32,558 nucleotides of DNA, taken from contig JAURLI010000038.1 in the NCBI GenBank assembly GCA_030831315.1, positions 1 to 32,558 on the forward strand, in the 5' to 3' direction. The stretch comes from Alphaproteobacteria bacterium. Its GTDB lineage: Bacteria > Pseudomonadota > Alphaproteobacteria > SMXQ01. The translations under genes were made by a program, and so were the position numbers. The notes under the pieces were generated by a model, which saw only the letters and a program-made list of their open reading frames with translations, had not been told where the DNA came from and ran no database searches. Each line of letters opens with the position of its first letter. The stretch's first letter is position 1. Below are positions 1-8,969 of this stretch, one piece after another.

Positions 1-1270
1 CGTAGCCCTTTACCGCGGGCTCAAGGATGGCGGCCTGCCAGTCCTTGAGACCATCGAGAGTCGGCAGCAGTTTCGCGAGGTGATCGCGGCCCGGGCCGGC
101 CAGAAGCTTGGCCGCCTTGGCGTCGGGGACGAGGGGCCGGGCGGCGACGTAGATCATGGCCTTGTCGGCGAGTTCCACCAGCGTCTGCGCCCGCGGCTTG
201 AGGCCGGAAAGACCGCGCTTCAGGCGCTCAAGGCTCTCGGGGGAAGGTGGGGCGCCAAGCGCCGCGGCAAGGCGCGGGGTGATCAGCTCGATCAGGTGGC
301 CGTCGTCGGCCTCCTTGATGTAATGGGCATTCAGGTTTGACAGTTTCGCCAGGTCGAAACGCGCCGGTGCCTTGCCGACGGACTCGAGCCCGAACCATTG
401 GATGGCCTGTTCGCGGCTGATGATCTCGTCATCGCCGTGGCTCCAGCCGAGCCTGAGCAGGTAATTGAACATCGCCTCGGGCAGGAAGCCCATGTCGCGG
501 TAGGCTTCGACCCCGAGCGCGCCGTGGCGCTTGGACAGCTTGGCGCCGTCGGGCCCGTGGATCAGCGACATATGGGCGAAGGCCGGGGGCGTCCAGCCCA
601 TCGCCTCGTAGATCTGCAGCTGGCGGAAGGTGTTGGTCAGGTGGTCGTCGCCCCGGATGACATGGCTGACGCCCATGTCATGGTCGTCGACCACGACCGA
701 GAGCATGTAGGTCGGCGTGCCGTCGGAGCGCAGCAGCACCATGTCGTCGAGTTCGCTGTTGGCGACGCGCACCTCGCCCTGGATCAGGTCCGTGACGACG
801 GTTTCCCCGTCCTGGGGCGCTTTCAGGCGGACCACGGGCTTCGCGCCGGCGGGGGCTTCGGACGGGGCACGGTCGCGCCAGCGCCCGTCGTAGCGCATGG
901 ACCGGCCCGCCGCCTTGGCGGCTTCGCGCATCTGCTGAAGCTCTTCGGGCGTGGCGTAGCAGTGATAGGCGCGGCCGGCATCGAGCAGTTCCTGGGCGAC
1001 GGCCGCATGGCGGGCGGCGCGGGAAAACTGGAACACCGGCGGCTCGTCCCCCGAAAGCCCCATCCACGCGAGGCCGTCGAGGATGGCCTCGATCGCGGCG
1101 TCGGTCGAGCGCTCGCGGTCGGTGTCCTCGATGCGCAGCAGGTAAGTGCCGCCGTGATGGCGCGCGAACAGCCAATTGAATAACGCCGTACGCACGCCGC
1201 CGATATGCAGGAAACCGGTCGGGCTCGGCGCGAAACGGGTAACGATTTTGGCGGGGGATGTGTCGGACAT
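1..1270 (-). CDS. gltX: Glutamyl-tRNA synthetase (partial, C-terminus off the window)
   Basis: Charges tRNA with glutamate in the cytoplasm; in many alphaproteobacteria the family also makes Glu-tRNA(Gln) for later amidation. The translated minus strand starts [19 protein letters not shown] and carries the class I signature as HIGG at residues 22-25. The second class I signature, KLSKR, is at about residues 244-248, followed by the helical anticodon-binding region. About 423 codons are present; the family is usually about 470 residues, so roughly the last 45-50 residues lie beyond position 1. The start at 1270 is supported by the conserved N-terminal motif and a GGAG ribosome site just upstream. 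It is transcribed divergently from comEC. No internal stop or frameshift was seen. The family assignment is secure; a second glutamyl/glutaminyl-type paralogue elsewhere in the genome cannot be excluded. Confidence 0.95.
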   Translation of the reverse strand, partial: MSDTSPAKIVTRFAPSPTGFLHIGGVRTALFNWLFARHHGGTYLLRIEDTDRERSTDAAIEAILDGLAWMGLSGDEPPVFQFSRAARHAAVAQELLDAGRAYHCYATPEELQQMREAAKAAGRSMRYDGRWRDRAPSEAPAGAKPVVRLKAPQDGETVVTDLIQGEVRVANSELDDMVLLRSDGTPTYMLSVVVDDHDMGVSHVIRGDDHLTNTFRQLQIYEAMGWTPPAFAHMSLIHGPDGAKLSKRHGALGVEAYRDMGFLPEAMFNYLLRLGWSHGDDEIISREQAIQWFGLESVGKAPARFDLAKLSNLNAHYIKEADDGHLIELITPRLAAALGAPPSPESLERLKRGLSGLKPRAQTLVELADKAMIYVAARPLVPDAKAAKLLAGPGRDHLAKLLPTLDGLKDWQAAILEPAVKGY

Positions 1271-1335
1271 GGCTCCGGCGTCGGCTGCTTGGTAAACTCG
1301 TCTGGCGCGGGGTTAGTATCATATTCCCGCGCCCG

Positions 1336-3582
1336 ATGCCATTTTGCGTACCAGGCCCAATTTTTCGCGGGTGTCGCTTGGCTTTCGATGTGCAGGGCCC
1401 ACGGCGCAGGGCCGCAGGCCTGAGCCTTCCCGACCCGGCCGCGCTGTGGCGCGCCGCGGGCGAGTTGTTCGCCGCCGAGCGCGAGCGATGGCCGCTGTGG
1501 CTGCCGGTCGCCTTCGCCGCCGGCATCGCCCTTTATTTTGCCCTGAAGATCGAGCCGTCGGCGCCGGCGTTGCGCGTGATCGCGGGCATTGCCGTATTTG
1601 GCCTGCCGCTCGGCTGGTATTTCGCCCGTGGCCGCGTGGCGGGTCAGGTCGCGGCGGCGGTTCTGTTTCTGGGCGCGGCCGGGGCTATCGGTTTTTCCGT
1701 CGCGGGCTGGCGTGCGGCCGATGTCGCGGCGCCGGTTCTCGTCAAGCGCATCGGCCCGGTGCCGGTGACAGGCCGCCTTGTCGCGGTCGAGCCCGGCTTC
1801 AAGGGCGCGCGCATCACCATCGAGGATCCCGAGATCCCGCGCCTTGCCGCGGCCGAAACCCCCAAGCGTGTGCGTCTGCGCCTGCTGCGGCGCGATGGTG
1901 CCGGGCTGGCGCTGGGCGACACCATCAGGGTGACGGCGACGCTGATGCCGCCGCCCGCACCTGCGGCCCCCGGTGCTTATGACTTCGCCCGCGATGCGTG
2001 GTTCAACCGTCTCGGCGCGGTGGGATTTGCCTACGGCCAGCCGCGTGTCATCGCGCGCGACGATGGGCCCACTGGGGAAGGCGCGAAAGCTGCCTTCATG
2101 CGCTGGATGGCGGAATTGCGCCGCACCCTTCACGAGCGGGTGACGGCGCTGGTGCCGGGTGACCGCGGGGCGATGACGGCGGCGCTGCTGACCGGTGATC
2201 AGGGCGGCATATCGCCCGTCACCATGGACGCCATGCGCGATTCGGGGCTTGCCCATATCCTCTCGATCTCGGGACTGCATCTGGCGCTCGTCGCGGGGAT
2301 CCTGTTCTTTTCCCTGCGTGCGCTGCTGGCACTTTCGCCCACCCTTGCCCTCGAATACCCGATCAAGAAATGGGCGGCGGGGTTCGCGCTCGTCGGCATC
2401 GCGGTCTACACGCTGTTCACCGGCGCCGCGGTGCCGACCCAGCGTTCCTTCCTGATGGCGGGGATCGTGCTGTTTGCCGTCATGGTGGACCGCAACGCCA
2501 TCAGCATGCGCCTTCTCGCCTGGGCGGCAGTGGCGGTGCTGCTGGTCGCCCCCGAAAGCCTGCTCGGCCCCAGTTTCCAGATGTCGTTTGCCGCGGTCGG
2601 CGGGCTGATCGCGGCTTTTGAGGTCGCGCGTCCCGTATTGGCGCGATTGCGCGGCGAAGGCGGGCTTTGGGGCAGCCTGCGCGTGGCGCTCGCGGGCGCG
2701 GTATTGACGACTTTGGTCGCCGGGACCGCGACGGCGGTGCCCTCGCTTTATCACTTCGACCGGGTGGCGCTGCTCGGGCTCGTCGCCAATTTTGCGGCGG
2801 TGCCGGTGACCAGTTTCTGGGTCATGCCCTGGGCGGTGATTTCCTACATTCTGGGGCCCTTCGGCCTCGACGGTTTCGCCATTCGCGCCATGAGCTGGGG
2901 GGTGGAGGCGACCATCTGGATCGCCCGGACCGTCGCCTCCTGGCCCGGGGCCGCGACGCGCCTGCCGGAAATGCCGCCGCTGGCTTTCGCCGTCGTCATG
3001 TTCGGCTTTGCCTGGCTGATGCTGTGGCGCTGGCGGTTGCGGCTGTGGGGGGCCGGTTTCGTCGCCATCGGCGCGATCATGACACTGCTGGCGCGCCCGC
3101 CCGACCTGCTGGTCGCGGGAGACGGGCAGAGCTTTGCCGTGCGCGACGGCTCCCGCATGGTCATGGTCGGCGAAAGGCCCGGCCGCTTCGAGCGTGAAAC
3201 CTGGCTACGCCGGGCGGGCATCGACCCGGAGGCGCCGCTCGCGGCCAGTCTTGTCGGATGGCCCGGGCCCGGGGCGACCGGCATGGGCAGCCTTGCCTGC
3301 GACGCCGCGGCCTGTCTTTACAGGGGTGCTGGCGGGGTACGGGTCAGCCTCGTGCGCGAGCCTTCGGCGGCGGTCGAGGATTGCCGCCGTGCCCATGTCG
3401 TCGTCGCGCTGGTTTCGTTGCCGCGGATCAGGTGCAGTGAACCGAAGCGCTTCATCGGCCGTTTCGACCTGTGGCGCGAGGGCGCCCATGCGCTGTGGTT
3501 CGATGATGCAGGCACGGTCAAGGTACGCACGGTCATGGCCGAGCGTGGCGCGCGGCCCTGGGTGCTGTTACGCGGTCGCTGA
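1336..3582 (+). CDS. comEC: ComEC/Rec2-family membrane protein
   Basis: Polytopic inner-membrane protein of the ComEC/Rec2 family, the channel that takes single-stranded DNA across the membrane in competent bacteria. An N-terminal soluble loop after the first two or three helices (DUF4131-like, about residues 95-230) is followed by the Competence domain. The family hallmark SISGLHLALVAG lies near residue 310, in a helix-rich region. The C-terminal 130 or so residues form a short soluble domain, with no HxHxDH metallo-beta-lactamase motif. I chose ATG 1336 (748 residues); an upstream in-frame ATG at 1258 would overlap the divergent gltX start, and GTG 1390 is an alternative. It converges on lexA with an 8-bp gap. 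Family identity is clear; whether the organism is naturally transformable is not shown. Confidence 0.88.
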   Translation: MPFCVPGPIFRGCRLAFDVQGPRRRAAGLSLPDPAALWRAAGELFAAERERWPLWLPVAFAAGIALYFALKIEPSAPALRVIAGIAVFGLPLGWYFARGRVAGQVAAAVLFLGAAGAIGFSVAGWRAADVAAPVLVKRIGPVPVTGRLVAVEPGFKGARITIEDPEIPRLAAAETPKRVRLRLLRRDGAGLALGDTIRVTATLMPPPAPAAPGAYDFARDAWFNRLGAVGFAYGQPRVIARDDGPTGEGAKAAFMRWMAELRRTLHERVTALVPGDRGAMTAALLTGDQGGISPVTMDAMRDSGLAHILSISGLHLALVAGILFFSLRALLALSPTLALEYPIKKWAAGFALVGIAVYTLFTGAAVPTQRSFLMAGIVLFAVMVDRNAISMRLLAWAAVAVLLVAPESLLGPSFQMSFAAVGGLIAAFEVARPVLARLRGEGGLWGSLRVALAGAVLTTLVAGTATAVPSLYHFDRVALLGLVANFAAVPVTSFWVMPWAVISYILGPFGLDGFAIRAMSWGVEATIWIARTVASWPGAATRLPEMPPLAFAVVMFGFAWLMLWRWRLRLWGAGFVAIGAIMTLLARPPDLLVAGDGQSFAVRDGSRMVMVGERPGRFERETWLRRAGIDPEAPLAASLVGWPGPGATGMGSLACDAAACLYRGAGGVRVSLVREPSAAVEDCRRAHVVVALVSLPRIRCSEPKRFIGRFDLWREGAHALWFDDAGTVKVRTVMAERGARPWVLLRGR

Positions 3583-3590
3583 AAGCGGGA

Positions 3591-4304
3591 TCAGTACTTG
3601 CGCATGATGCCGACGAGGCGGCCCTGCACCTTGACCTGATCGGGGCCGAAGATGCGGGTCTCGTACTTGGCGTTGGCGGGTTCCAGCGCGATGGACTGGC
3701 CCTTGCGGCGCAGGCGCTTGAGGGTCACTTCGCTGTCTTCCACCAATGCCACGACGATGGTGCCGTTCTCGGCGGTGTCGCCCTGCCTTATGACGGCTAT
3801 ATCGCCATCCAGAATCCCGGCGTCGATCATCGAATCGCCTTCGACCTCGAGCGCGTAGTGCTCGCCGCGACCGAGCATGTCGGGTGGAACGCCGACGTAA
3901 GCCGAATGATCGCGCAGCGCTTCTATCGGCGTGCCGGCGGCGATCTTGCCGTAGAGCGGCAGTTCGACCGCATCGCCCGGGCGTGCGACGGGGGCGCCCT
4001 TGATGGCGGGTGGAGAGAAATTGCCGGAAATGACCTTGGGATCGAAGCCGGTGCGCGCGGGCTGGGGTGCGGGGGCAGCGGCCTTCGCGCCTTCGGGTTC
4101 GCGCAGGATTTCCAGCGCGCGGGCGCGATGGGGCAGGCGGCGGATGAAGCCGCGTTCCTCCAGTCCCGAAATGAGGCGGTGGATGCCCGACTTGGACTTG
4201 AGGCCGAGCGCGTCCTTCATCTCGTCAAACGAGGGGCAAACGCCGGTCTCCCTCAGCCGTTCGGTGAGAAAGACGAGCAGTTCGTGTTGCTTGCGGGTCA
4301 GCAT
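3591..4304 (-). CDS. lexA: LexA repressor, SOS regulator
   Basis: Transcriptional repressor of the SOS regulon, inactivated by RecA-stimulated self-cleavage. The 237-residue protein has an N-terminal winged-helix domain (about 1-65, beginning [13 protein letters not shown]). An Ala/Pro-rich linker follows, then the S24 peptidase domain. The cleavage site is Ala123-Gly124 in GKIAAGTP; the catalytic serine is Ser158 in GDSMIDAG and the lysine is Lys196 in VTLK. The reading frame is open for 14 more codons upstream, but ATG 4304 gives the conserved family N-terminus and has a GGGGGAA ribosome site. Two SOS-type sites lie just upstream, so autoregulation is expected. It sits downstream of the trp/moa operon but has its own promoter, and converges on comEC. 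Confidence 0.96.
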   Translation of the reverse strand: MLTRKQHELLVFLTERLRETGVCPSFDEMKDALGLKSKSGIHRLISGLEERGFIRRLPHRARALEILREPEGAKAAAPAPQPARTGFDPKVISGNFSPPAIKGAPVARPGDAVELPLYGKIAAGTPIEALRDHSAYVGVPPDMLGRGEHYALEVEGDSMIDAGILDGDIAVIRQGDTAENGTIVVALVEDSEVTLKRLRRKGQSIALEPANAKYETRIFGPDQVKVQGRLVGIMRKY

Positions 4305-4334
4305 GAAGGTTCCCCCGTCTCCGGCCCAGAAATG

Positions 4335-4349
4335 GAACAAAACCAAAAC
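4335..4349. promoter_or_regulatory. Second, degenerate LexA (SOS) box
   Basis: The site reads GAAC-N7-AAAC on the plus strand. It matches the alphaproteobacterial direct-repeat SOS pattern GAAC-N7-GAAC at seven of eight fixed bases. It lies 31 bp upstream of the lexA start codon and 10 bp from the perfect box. A paired arrangement is plausible for autoregulation, but binding to this weaker copy is inferred only. Confidence 0.5.
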
Positions 4350-4359
4350 ATCTACGGTT

Positions 4360-4374
4360 GTTCTAGTTTAGTTC
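4360..4374. promoter_or_regulatory. LexA (SOS) box, perfect alphaproteobacterial consensus
   Basis: The sequence GTTCTAGTTTAGTTC is an exact GTTC-N7-GTTC direct repeat, the known LexA operator of alphaproteobacteria. It overlaps the predicted -10 of the lexA promoter, so bound LexA would block RNA polymerase. This fits autorepression of lexA. Confidence 0.9.
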
Positions 4375-4389
4375 TCATCCTCGAGTCAA
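4360..4389 (-). promoter_or_regulatory. Predicted lexA promoter (-35 TTGACT, -10 TAGAAC)
   Basis: On the minus strand TTGACT (4389-4384) is followed after an 18-bp spacer by TAGAAC (4365-4360). The -35 matches the sigma-70 consensus at five of six bases and the -10 at four of six. The -10 is embedded in the perfect SOS box, which supports the assignment. The lexA ATG begins 55 bp further on. Confidence 0.6.
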
Positions 4390-4404
4390 GAACCTTGGTC
4401 GGCA

Positions 4405-5373
4405 CTAGAGATAGCCCAGCGACGTCCAGTACGCGGCGGCGGCGGGATGCAGGGGCACGCCGAGGGGCGCTTCGGGCACGTCGCGGCACATGCGGTCGAG
4501 CGGCAGGGGGCCGGAGCCTTCCCACGGGATCGCATTTCGGCGGGCTTCGAGCGCCGCGCAAAACTGCCGGACCGTGGCGTCGTCGGTCTCGGCATGGGTC
4601 AGCACCGGCCAGCCGGAGAAATCGAGGGTCGGGACATCGGCCGGGAGGCTCGGGTAACGGCTTTTCGGCAGCACATCGCGGCGATACCCAATCTCTTCGA
4701 GCCGCGCCAGGGTTTCCTCGCCGAAGCAGAGCGGCGTCAGGCCCGCCGTCACCACCGCGTCGGCCCAGCCGTGCACGCCTTCGTCGAATATGGCGGTCAG
4801 TTCGCCGCGGACCAGCGCGTCGAACTTTTCCGCGCCGGGGCGGGGAATATGGCCGGTCTTGTGGACGCTGCCACCCCAGGAAACGAGATCGTCTAGGGAA
4901 AAGCCGGCGGCCGCGAAAATATCGTCGAGCATGTTGTGCAGCCAGTGCTGCGCCTTTCCGCGCAGGCCCAGCTTGAGCGGGTATTTGGCGCGGCCGATGT
5001 CCTCGATGCTGGCAAGGCCGGTCGAGGCGTGTACCGCGAAAAGGCACTGGTCGCGCGACGGCAGCACGGTGACGGCACGCACCGGCTGGGGAGCCTTGAA
5101 ATACGAACCAGTGCCACGCCAGGCGAGCGTCAGCGCCGCCGAGGGGTTGATGAAGGCGAAGTCGATCTCGCACGCCACCACGCGCGCGATGCCGTCGATC
5201 ACGCTCGATGAACTGATACGGACGTGCCCGTCTCCATCGGCGCGCGCGAGCCGGATTTCACTTTCCCCAAAGGGTTCATCCGCGTCGGCCCCCATGCCAG
5301 CGGCCGCTTCGAGCATGAAGCGCGCACGCATGGCGCTGGCACCGATGGCGCGTGGGGAGGGAGTTTTTGCCAT
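4405..5373 (-). CDS. TAXI/NMT1-like substrate-binding protein without a visible signal peptide
   Basis: Resembles TAXI-type TRAP or ABC substrate-binding proteins (322 residues). Family-like features are an N-terminal ligand-lobe stretch with SEIRLAR and HVRISSS, the segment DFAFINPSAALTLAWRG, a hinge-like KYPLKLGLRG and a C-terminal VPTLDFSGWPVLTH. These proteins normally bind small organic anions in the periplasm. Here the N-terminus (MAKTPSPRAIGASAMRARF) has no hydrophobic signal segment or lipobox, so the product looks cytoplasmic unless the start is wrong. No transporter membrane subunit lies nearby. The ATG at 5373 has a good AAGG ribosome site 7 bp away and sits 24 bp after moeA, so it probably ends the trpGDC-moaC-moeA operon. 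The ligand is unknown; a cytoplasmic sensor, an enzyme-like relative and a missed export signal are all possible. Confidence 0.72.
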   Translation of the reverse strand: MAKTPSPRAIGASAMRARFMLEAAAGMGADADEPFGESEIRLARADGDGHVRISSSSVIDGIARVVACEIDFAFINPSAALTLAWRGTGSYFKAPQPVRAVTVLPSRDQCLFAVHASTGLASIEDIGRAKYPLKLGLRGKAQHWLHNMLDDIFAAAGFSLDDLVSWGGSVHKTGHIPRPGAEKFDALVRGELTAIFDEGVHGWADAVVTAGLTPLCFGEETLARLEEIGYRRDVLPKSRYPSLPADVPTLDFSGWPVLTHAETDDATVRQFCAALEARRNAIPWEGSGPLPLDRMCRDVPEAPLGVPLHPAAAAYWTSLGYL

Positions 5374-5397
5374 GATGCGGCCTTCCCGGTCGTTCGT

Positions 5398-6621
5398 TCA
5401 GGCACCCAGGATATCGGCGAGCGAGATCACCTCGACCACGTCGCCCTTCTTGGCGGGGGCGGCATTGGGGGCGCGGCGGATTAGGCAGCCCGCCTGGGCA
5501 AGGCGCGACATCATCGAGGAATCCTGCACCGGGAACGGCGTGGCGACGGGCAGATCGCCGTCGCCATCAGTGAGGGTGGCGCGCATGAAGTCCTCGCGGA
5601 AATTGTTGGGCCCGACATCGGCGCCGAGGCGCGCGCGCATCATCGGCACGCCCGAGCCGGGCAGGCCCAGCATGGCGTCGATGGCGGGGCCGAGGAACAG
5701 GAGCGCGCAGACCATGCTGGACACGGGATTGCCGGGCAGGCCGAGGACGCGTGTTGCGGGCAGGCTGCCGAACATCAGCGGCTTGCCCGGCTTCATGGCG
5801 ATCTTCCAGAAATCGACGGTGAGGCCCGCTTCGGACAGAACCTTCTGCACGAGATCGTAATCGCCCACCGACACGCCGCCCGTGGTGATCAGCAGGTCCG
5901 ACCCGCGCGCCCCTTCGGTCAGCGCGGTGAGCGAGCCCACCTCGTCGCGGGCGATGCCGAGGTCGATGGCAACCCCGCCGCGGGCCTGAATGAAGGCGGC
6001 AAGAGCGGGTCCGTTCGACGACACGATCTGGTTTGGGCCGATGGGATCGCCGGGACGCACCACTTCGTCGCCGGTGGCGAGGATGGCGATGCGCGGGCGC
6101 CGCGTCACCGCGATCCACGGATGGTTCATGGCGGCGGCAAGGCCGATGTCGCGCGCCGTCAGGCGGCGCCCGGCCCTGAGCAGCACCTGCCCCTCGCTGA
6201 AGTCGATGCCGGCGGCGCGGATGTTTTCGCCGGGCTTCAAAGTTTCCTTCACCGTCACCATGGGTTTGCCCATGTCGGTGTCTTCCTGGATGACGACGGC
6301 ATCGGCACCTGCCGGTACCGGCCCGCCGGTGAAAATGCGCACGCATTCGCCCGCACCAACGGTGCCCGCGAAGGCCCCGCCCGCGGGGGCCTCGCCGACC
6401 ACTTTCAGTTTCGCCGGGACGCTGGCGACGTCGGCAACGCGCAAGGCATAGCCGTCCATCGCCGAGACCGCCGTGGCCGGCTGGGTGCGCCGCGCGGCAA
6501 GGTCTTCGGCGAGCACGCGCCCGACCGCCTCGCTCAGCGCCACGGTTTCGGCGGCGAGCCTCGGGAACGCGCCCTGGATGCGCGCGCGCGCCTCATCGAC
6601 GGAAAGGAGCGTGTCCGCCAC
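5398..6621 (-). CDS. moeA: Molybdopterin molybdenumtransferase MoeA
   Basis: Inserts molybdate into adenylylated molybdopterin, the last general step of molybdenum cofactor synthesis in the cytoplasm. The 407-residue protein has the typical order: the MDGYA motif near the N-terminus, then the MoCF-binding domain with TTGGVSVGDYD, MKPGKP and GLPGNPVSS, and a C-terminal domain IV. I chose the GTG at 6621 (VADTLLSVDEARARI). It lies 2 bp after the moaC stop with a purine-rich site in front, whereas the longer reading frame would run back into moaC. It is translated from the trpGDC-moaC-moeA operon. A MogA-like paralogue was considered, but the length and the domain I-II motifs fit MoeA. Confidence 0.95.
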   Translation of the reverse strand: MADTLLSVDEARARIQGAFPRLAAETVALSEAVGRVLAEDLAARRTQPATAVSAMDGYALRVADVASVPAKLKVVGEAPAGGAFAGTVGAGECVRIFTGGPVPAGADAVVIQEDTDMGKPMVTVKETLKPGENIRAAGIDFSEGQVLLRAGRRLTARDIGLAAAMNHPWIAVTRRPRIAILATGDEVVRPGDPIGPNQIVSSNGPALAAFIQARGGVAIDLGIARDEVGSLTALTEGARGSDLLITTGGVSVGDYDLVQKVLSEAGLTVDFWKIAMKPGKPLMFGSLPATRVLGLPGNPVSSMVCALLFLGPAIDAMLGLPGSGVPMMRARLGADVGPNNFREDFMRATLTDGDGDLPVATPFPVQDSSMMSRLAQAGCLIRRAPNAAPAKKGDVVEVISLADILGA

Positions 6622-6623
6622 GG

Positions 6624-7106
6624 CTATTCCTTCGCCTTGTAGGTGCCTGAACGGCCGCCCGCCTTGTGGACAAGGCGGATGTCGGTGATGCGCATGGTTT
6701 TGTCGGCGGCCTTGCACATGTCGTAGACCGTGAGCGCCGCAATCGAAACGGCGGTCAGCGCTTCCATCTCGACGCCGGTCTTGGCGGTGACCTTGCAGGT
6801 CGCGGTGATGTCGATGGCGGCGGTGCCGTCCTTCGCCGCTTCCAGCTCGACCTTGACCGAACTGAGGGGCAGGGGATGGCAGAGCGGGATCAGGTCCGGC
6901 GTTTTCTTTGCGCCCATGATGCCCGCAAGGCGGGAGACCGAGAACACATCGCCCTTCTTCACTCCGCCTTCGAGGATCGCCTTTAGCGTCGCCTTGGCCA
7001 CATGGATGCGGCCCTTGGCGGTGGCGGTGCGGGCCGTCACTTTCTTGTCGCCGACATCGACCATGCGGGCATTGCCTTTGGCGTCGAGATGGGTGAAGCG
7101 GGCCAT
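6624..7106 (-). CDS. moaC: Cyclic pyranopterin monophosphate synthase MoaC
   Basis: Works with the radical SAM enzyme MoaA in the first step of molybdenum cofactor synthesis, forming cyclic pyranopterin monophosphate from the MoaA product. The 160-residue length is normal for the family. Conserved blocks are visible: MVDVGDK near the N-terminus, [10 protein letters not shown] at the middle and [25 protein letters not shown] in two adjoining stretches toward the C-terminus. The start ATG at 7106 lies 8 bp after the trpC stop and the stop lies 2 bp before moeA, so all are probably cotranscribed. moaA, moaD and moaE are not in the window. Confidence 0.97.
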   Translation of the reverse strand: MARFTHLDAKGNARMVDVGDKKVTARTATAKGRIHVAKATLKAILEGGVKKGDVFSVSRLAGIMGAKKTPDLIPLCHPLPLSSVKVELEAAKDGTAAIDITATCKVTAKTGVEMEALTAVSIAALTVYDMCKAADKTMRITDIRLVHKAGGRSGTYKAKE

Positions 7107-7114
7107 GATCGTTC

Positions 7115-7939
7115 CTATTCGGTGGGCGCAGGCGCGGGTTTGCGGTTGCTTTCGCCGATCAGCGCGCGCACGGCGGCGGCGACGTCGGGCTGGCGCATCA
7201 GGGATTCGCCGACAAGGAAGGACCGGGCACCTACCTTCGCCATGCGGGCGACGTCGGCGGCGCTGCCGATGCCTGATTCGCAGACCAGCATGTAGCCCGG
7301 CGGGGCCAGTGGCGCCAGGCGCTCGGTCGTGGCGAGATCGGTCTTGAGGGTCTTGAGATTGCGGTTATTGATGCCGATGAAGCCGGTTTCAAGCTTTGCC
7401 GCGCGTTCCATCTCGGCCTCGTCGTGGACCTCGACCAGCACGTCCATGCCAAGCAGCCGCGCCGCATGGGTCATCTCGGCGGCGAGCCCGTCTTCGAGCA
7501 CGGCCATGATCAGCAGCACGCAGTCCGCGCCGATGGCGCGGCTTTCGGCGATCTGCCACGGGTCCACCATGAAATCCTTGCGCAGCACCGGCAGCAGGCA
7601 GGCCTTGCGCGCCGCCATCAGGTATTCGTTGCGGCCCTGGAAATAGGGTTCGTCGGTCAGCACCGACAGGCAGGCGGCGCCGCCTTCTTCGTAGGCCTTG
7701 GCCAGCGCTTCAGGATCGAAGTCGGGACGGATCAGTCCTGCCGAGGGGCTCGCCTTCTTGATCTCGGCGATCAGGCCGTAATCGCCCGCGGCATGACGCG
7801 CGGACAGGGCGGCGCGGAACCAGCGTACGGGCGGCGCGCCCTTGGCGATGGCCTCGACCTGGGCGAGGGATGTCTGGGCCTTGCGTTCGGCCACCGTTTC
7901 GCGCGTGCGCCCGCAGATTTCGGCAAGTACGTCGGACAC
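7115..7939 (-). CDS. trpC: Indole-3-glycerol phosphate synthase
   Basis: Catalyses the ring closure of carboxyphenylamino-deoxyribulose phosphate to indole-3-glycerol phosphate in tryptophan synthesis. The 274-residue TIM-barrel protein shows the catalytic lysine motif in [12 protein letters not shown], then [21 protein letters not shown] and VCESGI. It is the monofunctional type: no TrpF domain is fused, since the length fits TrpC alone. It starts 4 bp after the trpD stop, which suggests translational coupling. The final residues (APAPTE) are a short low-complexity tail. No unusual feature was seen. Confidence 0.97.
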   Translation of the reverse strand: MSDVLAEICGRTRETVAERKAQTSLAQVEAIAKGAPPVRWFRAALSARHAAGDYGLIAEIKKASPSAGLIRPDFDPEALAKAYEEGGAACLSVLTDEPYFQGRNEYLMAARKACLLPVLRKDFMVDPWQIAESRAIGADCVLLIMAVLEDGLAAEMTHAARLLGMDVLVEVHDEAEMERAAKLETGFIGINNRNLKTLKTDLATTERLAPLAPPGYMLVCESGIGSAADVARMAKVGARSFLVGESLMRQPDVAAAVRALIGESNRKPAPAPTE

Positions 7940-7943
7940 TCGT

Positions 7944-8969
7944 TCAACCCTTGGTGATGGCGACCAGCTTGTCGAGCGTGGCCTTGGCCTTGCCCGAATC
8001 GATTGCCTGGGCGGCGAGGCCGACGCCCGCTTTCAGATCCTTCGCCTTGCCCGCAACGATGAGCGCGGCCGCCGAATTCAGCAGCACGATATCGCGGTAG
8101 GGACCGGGTTCGCCCGCCAGCATGTCGTTGATGGCTGCTGCATTGGCGGCGGGATCACCGCCCTTGAGCTGGGCCGGGTCGGCGCGTTTCAGGCCAGCGT
8201 CTTCGGGCGTCACCTCGAAGCTCGTCACCTTGCCGTTCGCGAGTTCGGAAACGTAAGTAGTGCCGGTGGTGGTGACCTCGTCGAGCCCGTCGGAACCATG
8301 CACCACCCAGGCGCGTTCGGAGCCGAGCTGGCCCAGCACTTCCGCCATCGGCCGCGTCCACTGGCGGTGGAACACGCCGATCAGCTGGCGCGTCGTGCCT
8401 GCCGGGTTCGAAAGCGGCCCGAGAAGGTTGAAAATCGTGCGCGTGCCAAGCTCGACCCGGGTCGGGCCGACGTGGCGCATCGCCGAATGGTGACGCGGCG
8501 CCATCAGGAAGCCGATGTTGGCCTCCGCCAGCGCCTTTTCCACCAGCTTCATGTCGGCTTCGATGTTGACGCCAAGTGCCGCGAGAACGTCGGCCGAGCC
8601 GGACTTCGACGACAGCGCCCTGTTGCCGTGCTTGGCCACCGGCACGCCGCAGGCGGCGACGACGATGGCAGCACCTGTCGAGATATTGAAGGTGCCGCGC
8701 GCGTCGCCGCCGGTGCCGCAGGTATCGATGGCGCCGGCAGGGGCTTTCACATGCACGGCCTTGGCCCGCATGACCTTGGCCGCGCCCGCGATCTCGTCCA
8801 CGGTTTCGCCGCGTACCCGCAGCGCCATCAGGAAGGCGCCCATCTGCGACGGCGTCGCTTCGCCCGACATGATGATCTCGAAGGCCTTTTCGGCGGCGGC
8901 CTGTGACAGCGGCTTGCCGTCGGCGACGTAGGCGATCAGTCCCTTGAAGTCGGTCGTATCCGTGGTCAT
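7944..8969 (-). CDS. trpD: Anthranilate phosphoribosyltransferase
   Basis: Transfers phosphoribosyl from PRPP to anthranilate, the second step of tryptophan synthesis. The 341-residue protein is the stand-alone type and has the family motifs [17 protein letters not shown] (PRPP-binding glycine loop) and [21 protein letters not shown] (anthranilate and metal site, given here in one conserved block). Its ATG overlaps the trpG stop by 4 bp (ATGA), typical of coupled translation. It belongs with trpG and trpC in one minus-strand operon. Assignment is secure. Confidence 0.97.
   Translation of the reverse strand: MTTDTTDFKGLIAYVADGKPLSQAAAEKAFEIIMSGEATPSQMGAFLMALRVRGETVDEIAGAAKVMRAKAVHVKAPAGAIDTCGTGGDARGTFNISTGAAIVVAACGVPVAKHGNRALSSKSGSADVLAALGVNIEADMKLVEKALAEANIGFLMAPRHHSAMRHVGPTRVELGTRTIFNLLGPLSNPAGTTRQLIGVFHRQWTRPMAEVLGQLGSERAWVVHGSDGLDEVTTTGTTYVSELANGKVTSFEVTPEDAGLKRADPAQLKGGDPAANAAAINDMLAGEPGPYRDIVLLNSAAALIVAGKAKDLKAGVGLAAQAIDSGKAKATLDKLVAITKG

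Noticed and set aside
823-2754. 643-codon minus-strand frame spanning gltX and comEC
   Set aside because: It crosses two genes on different strands and shows only Arg/Pro/His-rich sequence; gltX and comEC motifs are in other frames.
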